Positions 7,467 to 8,638 of a stretch of 8,638 nt of DNA are shown piece after piece. A program made the position numbers and the translations under genes. The notes beneath the pieces are model-generated. The model was not told the DNA's origin, searched no databases, and saw only the letters and a program-made list of their open reading frames with translations. Numbering within the stretch: position 1 is the first letter of the stretch; the number at the start of each line of letters is the position of its first letter. Where the stretch lies: positions 1 through 8,638 of the forward strand of contig JAESQE010000456.1 in assembly GCA_016765335.1 (NCBI GenBank), given 5' to 3'. The DNA is from Planctomycetaceae bacterium (GTDB taxonomy: Bacteria > Planctomycetota > Planctomycetia > Planctomycetales > Planctomycetaceae).

Positions 7467-7492
7467 GACGCCCCGCGTTACGAGACAGTGCT
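7467..7492 (+). repeat. Direct repeat, copy 2 (in the HINT fossil)
   Basis: Partner of 5671-5696. Its right end abuts the stop codon (TAA 7492-7494) that precedes the downstream Ala-rich frame, so the end of the homology nearly coincides with the junction to unrelated coding sequence. Confidence 0.8.
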
Positions 7493-7520
7493 AACAGTAT
7501 CACAAAGACTCAGCCGATAG
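7467..7520 (+). pseudogene. Fossil fragment of a second HINT domain
   Basis: Bases 7467-7492 match 5671-5696 inside the intact HINT domain at 24 of 26 positions, in the same orientation. Read in the frame of the Arg codon at 7476, the fragment gives APRYETVLTVSQRLSR and stops at TAG 7518-7520; the intact domain has APRYETVLALHET. The identity covers APRYETVL and then fades into conservative differences, so this is a diverged HINT relic rather than a fresh copy. It has no start codon, no catalytic Cys and no TxxH. It is in a different frame from the coding region that follows. Confidence 0.6.
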
Positions 7521-8638
7521 CGACAAAGCTTACGATGATCGATACGCCGACCTCGAAAACGCTTACGCTACTTCGGTTGCTGGTGCCGATCAGGTTTATG
7601 AACAAGCACGCATTACTCATCAGGCAACACGAAAACAAGCCAACCTGGAAGCCGGACAAGATTACGCCTATGCACTGGCTCAGGCTCGTGCCGATTACAG
7701 CTCCGCTTTAGGGACTGCCAACATTGCTGGGATGACCGAAATAGATACCCGTAGCAGCACCCCTTATTCAAACTTCAAGCTCGATGAAGCCACCGCCCAG
7801 GCTGCCACCTGGACCGCAATCAAAGCAGATTACATTGCGATGTACGATCCGCAAGGCACAAGCAACTTAGTCACCGCAGAAAACAGTTACGAAACCACTG
7901 CCCAAGCCGCGTGGAACACTTATGTTTTGGCCCTGGCCACAGCTGATCATAATAACCAGCTCGATCAAGCCAATTCGCAAACCACTTCTGATAAAGCACA
8001 GTCAGCGGCTACCTCGCAAATGACGTATGACTTGTCCCAGGTAGAAAACAACCTCCAGAAAGGTTCACGAGGCCTTTATGCTTATACCGCTCAGGATCGA
8101 ACCGATGCGGGGGTTGATCCTGCTTCTGAAGATGATGCTGCCATTTATGAGGGAGCTGTCAAAAACGCCTGGCTCACTCGGGACAGTTCGCAGTCTACTG
8201 CTCGCTTGACTCATGTGACACAACTGGGCAACGACTACAAGGCTGCCGAACAAGGCCGAGCCGCTGCAACTCGAATTTATCAGCAAGCCATTCGAGCCGC
8301 TGAGCAAACCTTGAAAGATACACAAACCGCTTTGTGGGCCACGTTCGCCAAACTGCAAACCACAACCTACCAGGCAGAAATCGCGGGCTGGCTCACCTCT
8401 CCCGAATCACCTTGGCACGAAAAGGCCGCCACCATCGCAGCGGCTCAATCAGATCGAACCGATGACGAACAGGATGCCAAAGCCATCTTCGAAACCGCGA
8501 GCAATGATGCGGAGTTTGATTACAAGTTTGCGTTAGAGGGTTATCGGGAGACTTTGCGGAATGATCGGGCGGTGGCTTCTTCTGCGAAGTCTTTGGTGGA
8601 TCAACAGCACGTTGAAGATGGCGAATCTTATAGCGAAG
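7495..8638 (+). CDS. Ala/Gln-rich helical protein fragment, no proper start, runs off the window (likely 5'-truncated remnant)
   Basis: The frame starting after TAA 7492-7494 stays open to the right edge, 381 codons without a stop. The translation is rich in Ala, Asp, Gln, Thr and Tyr with a helical pattern, for example DKAYDDRYADLENAYATS and YAYALAQARADYSSAL, and only scattered hydrophobic residues. A long alpha-helical or coiled-coil rod is likely. I recognise no catalytic motif or named domain. From memory, similar Ala/Tyr-rich stretches occur inside giant planctomycete surface proteins, some with RHS or HINT ends. Coding character is present from about 7506, yet the first ATG is at 7732, with no good ribosome-binding site and no earlier GTG or TTG. 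The piece therefore looks cut from the interior of a larger gene and joined to the HINT fossil. Alternatively, a shorter protein starts at 7732. Function unknown; composition (about 53 % GC by a one-line count) contrasts with the immunity gene. Confidence 0.6.

Noticed and set aside
7091..7468. A 125-codon forward frame overlapping the end of the immunity gene
   Set aside because: It is out of frame with the immunity protein and its tail is the inverted repeat in translation (ending LCPLRLCGLFF), a well-known spurious product of this repeat family.
8065..8358. A 97-codon reverse-strand frame
   Set aside because: It is antisense to the continuous Ala-rich frame, has no recognisable motif and no supporting start signal.

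Overview
The window most resembles accessory DNA of a large-genome environmental bacterium, and my best guess is a planctomycete. Three things point there: a giant cadherin/VCBS-type surface protein ending in a HINT-toxin module, a GC content that swings between roughly 30 and 53 % by stretch, and the dispersed 'CGCAGAGACGCAGAG' type inverted repeat that is common in such genomes. No rRNA, tRNA or housekeeping gene is present to confirm the lineage.

Bases 1-6567 are the 3' part of one huge gene, at least 2188 codons and open at the left window edge. It reads, in order: the end of a beta-sandwich domain, two Big_9/VCBS-type domains, about seven cadherin repeats, a CSPG/NG2-like repeat, two divergent cadherin-like domains, a last Big_9-type domain, a helical pre-toxin segment, a HINT autoprotease domain and a C-terminal nuclease of the Tox-REase-5 type. 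This is the layout of a polymorphic toxin: an adhesive stalk, a releasing protease and an exchangeable toxic tip. Bases 6564-7289 hold the partner gene, a 241-residue protein resembling Imm52. It starts at TTG and overlaps the toxin stop codon by four bases, so toxin and immunity are likely translationally coupled.

Bases 7290-7494 carry a 138-bp inverted-repeat element and then a short fossil of a second HINT domain. The fossil repeats 26 bases of the intact HINT with two mismatches. The two copies are direct repeats that bracket the second part of HINT, the toxin tip, the immunity gene and the inverted repeat. From 7495 to the right edge runs a continuous coding frame of about 381 codons, rich in Ala, Gln, Asp and Tyr. 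It has no usable start at its beginning and looks like an interior piece of another giant surface or toxin protein, cut at its 5' end. Together this looks like a recombination-shaped toxin locus: an active tip and immunity cassette, AT-rich against its surroundings, followed by debris of an older or neighbouring gene.
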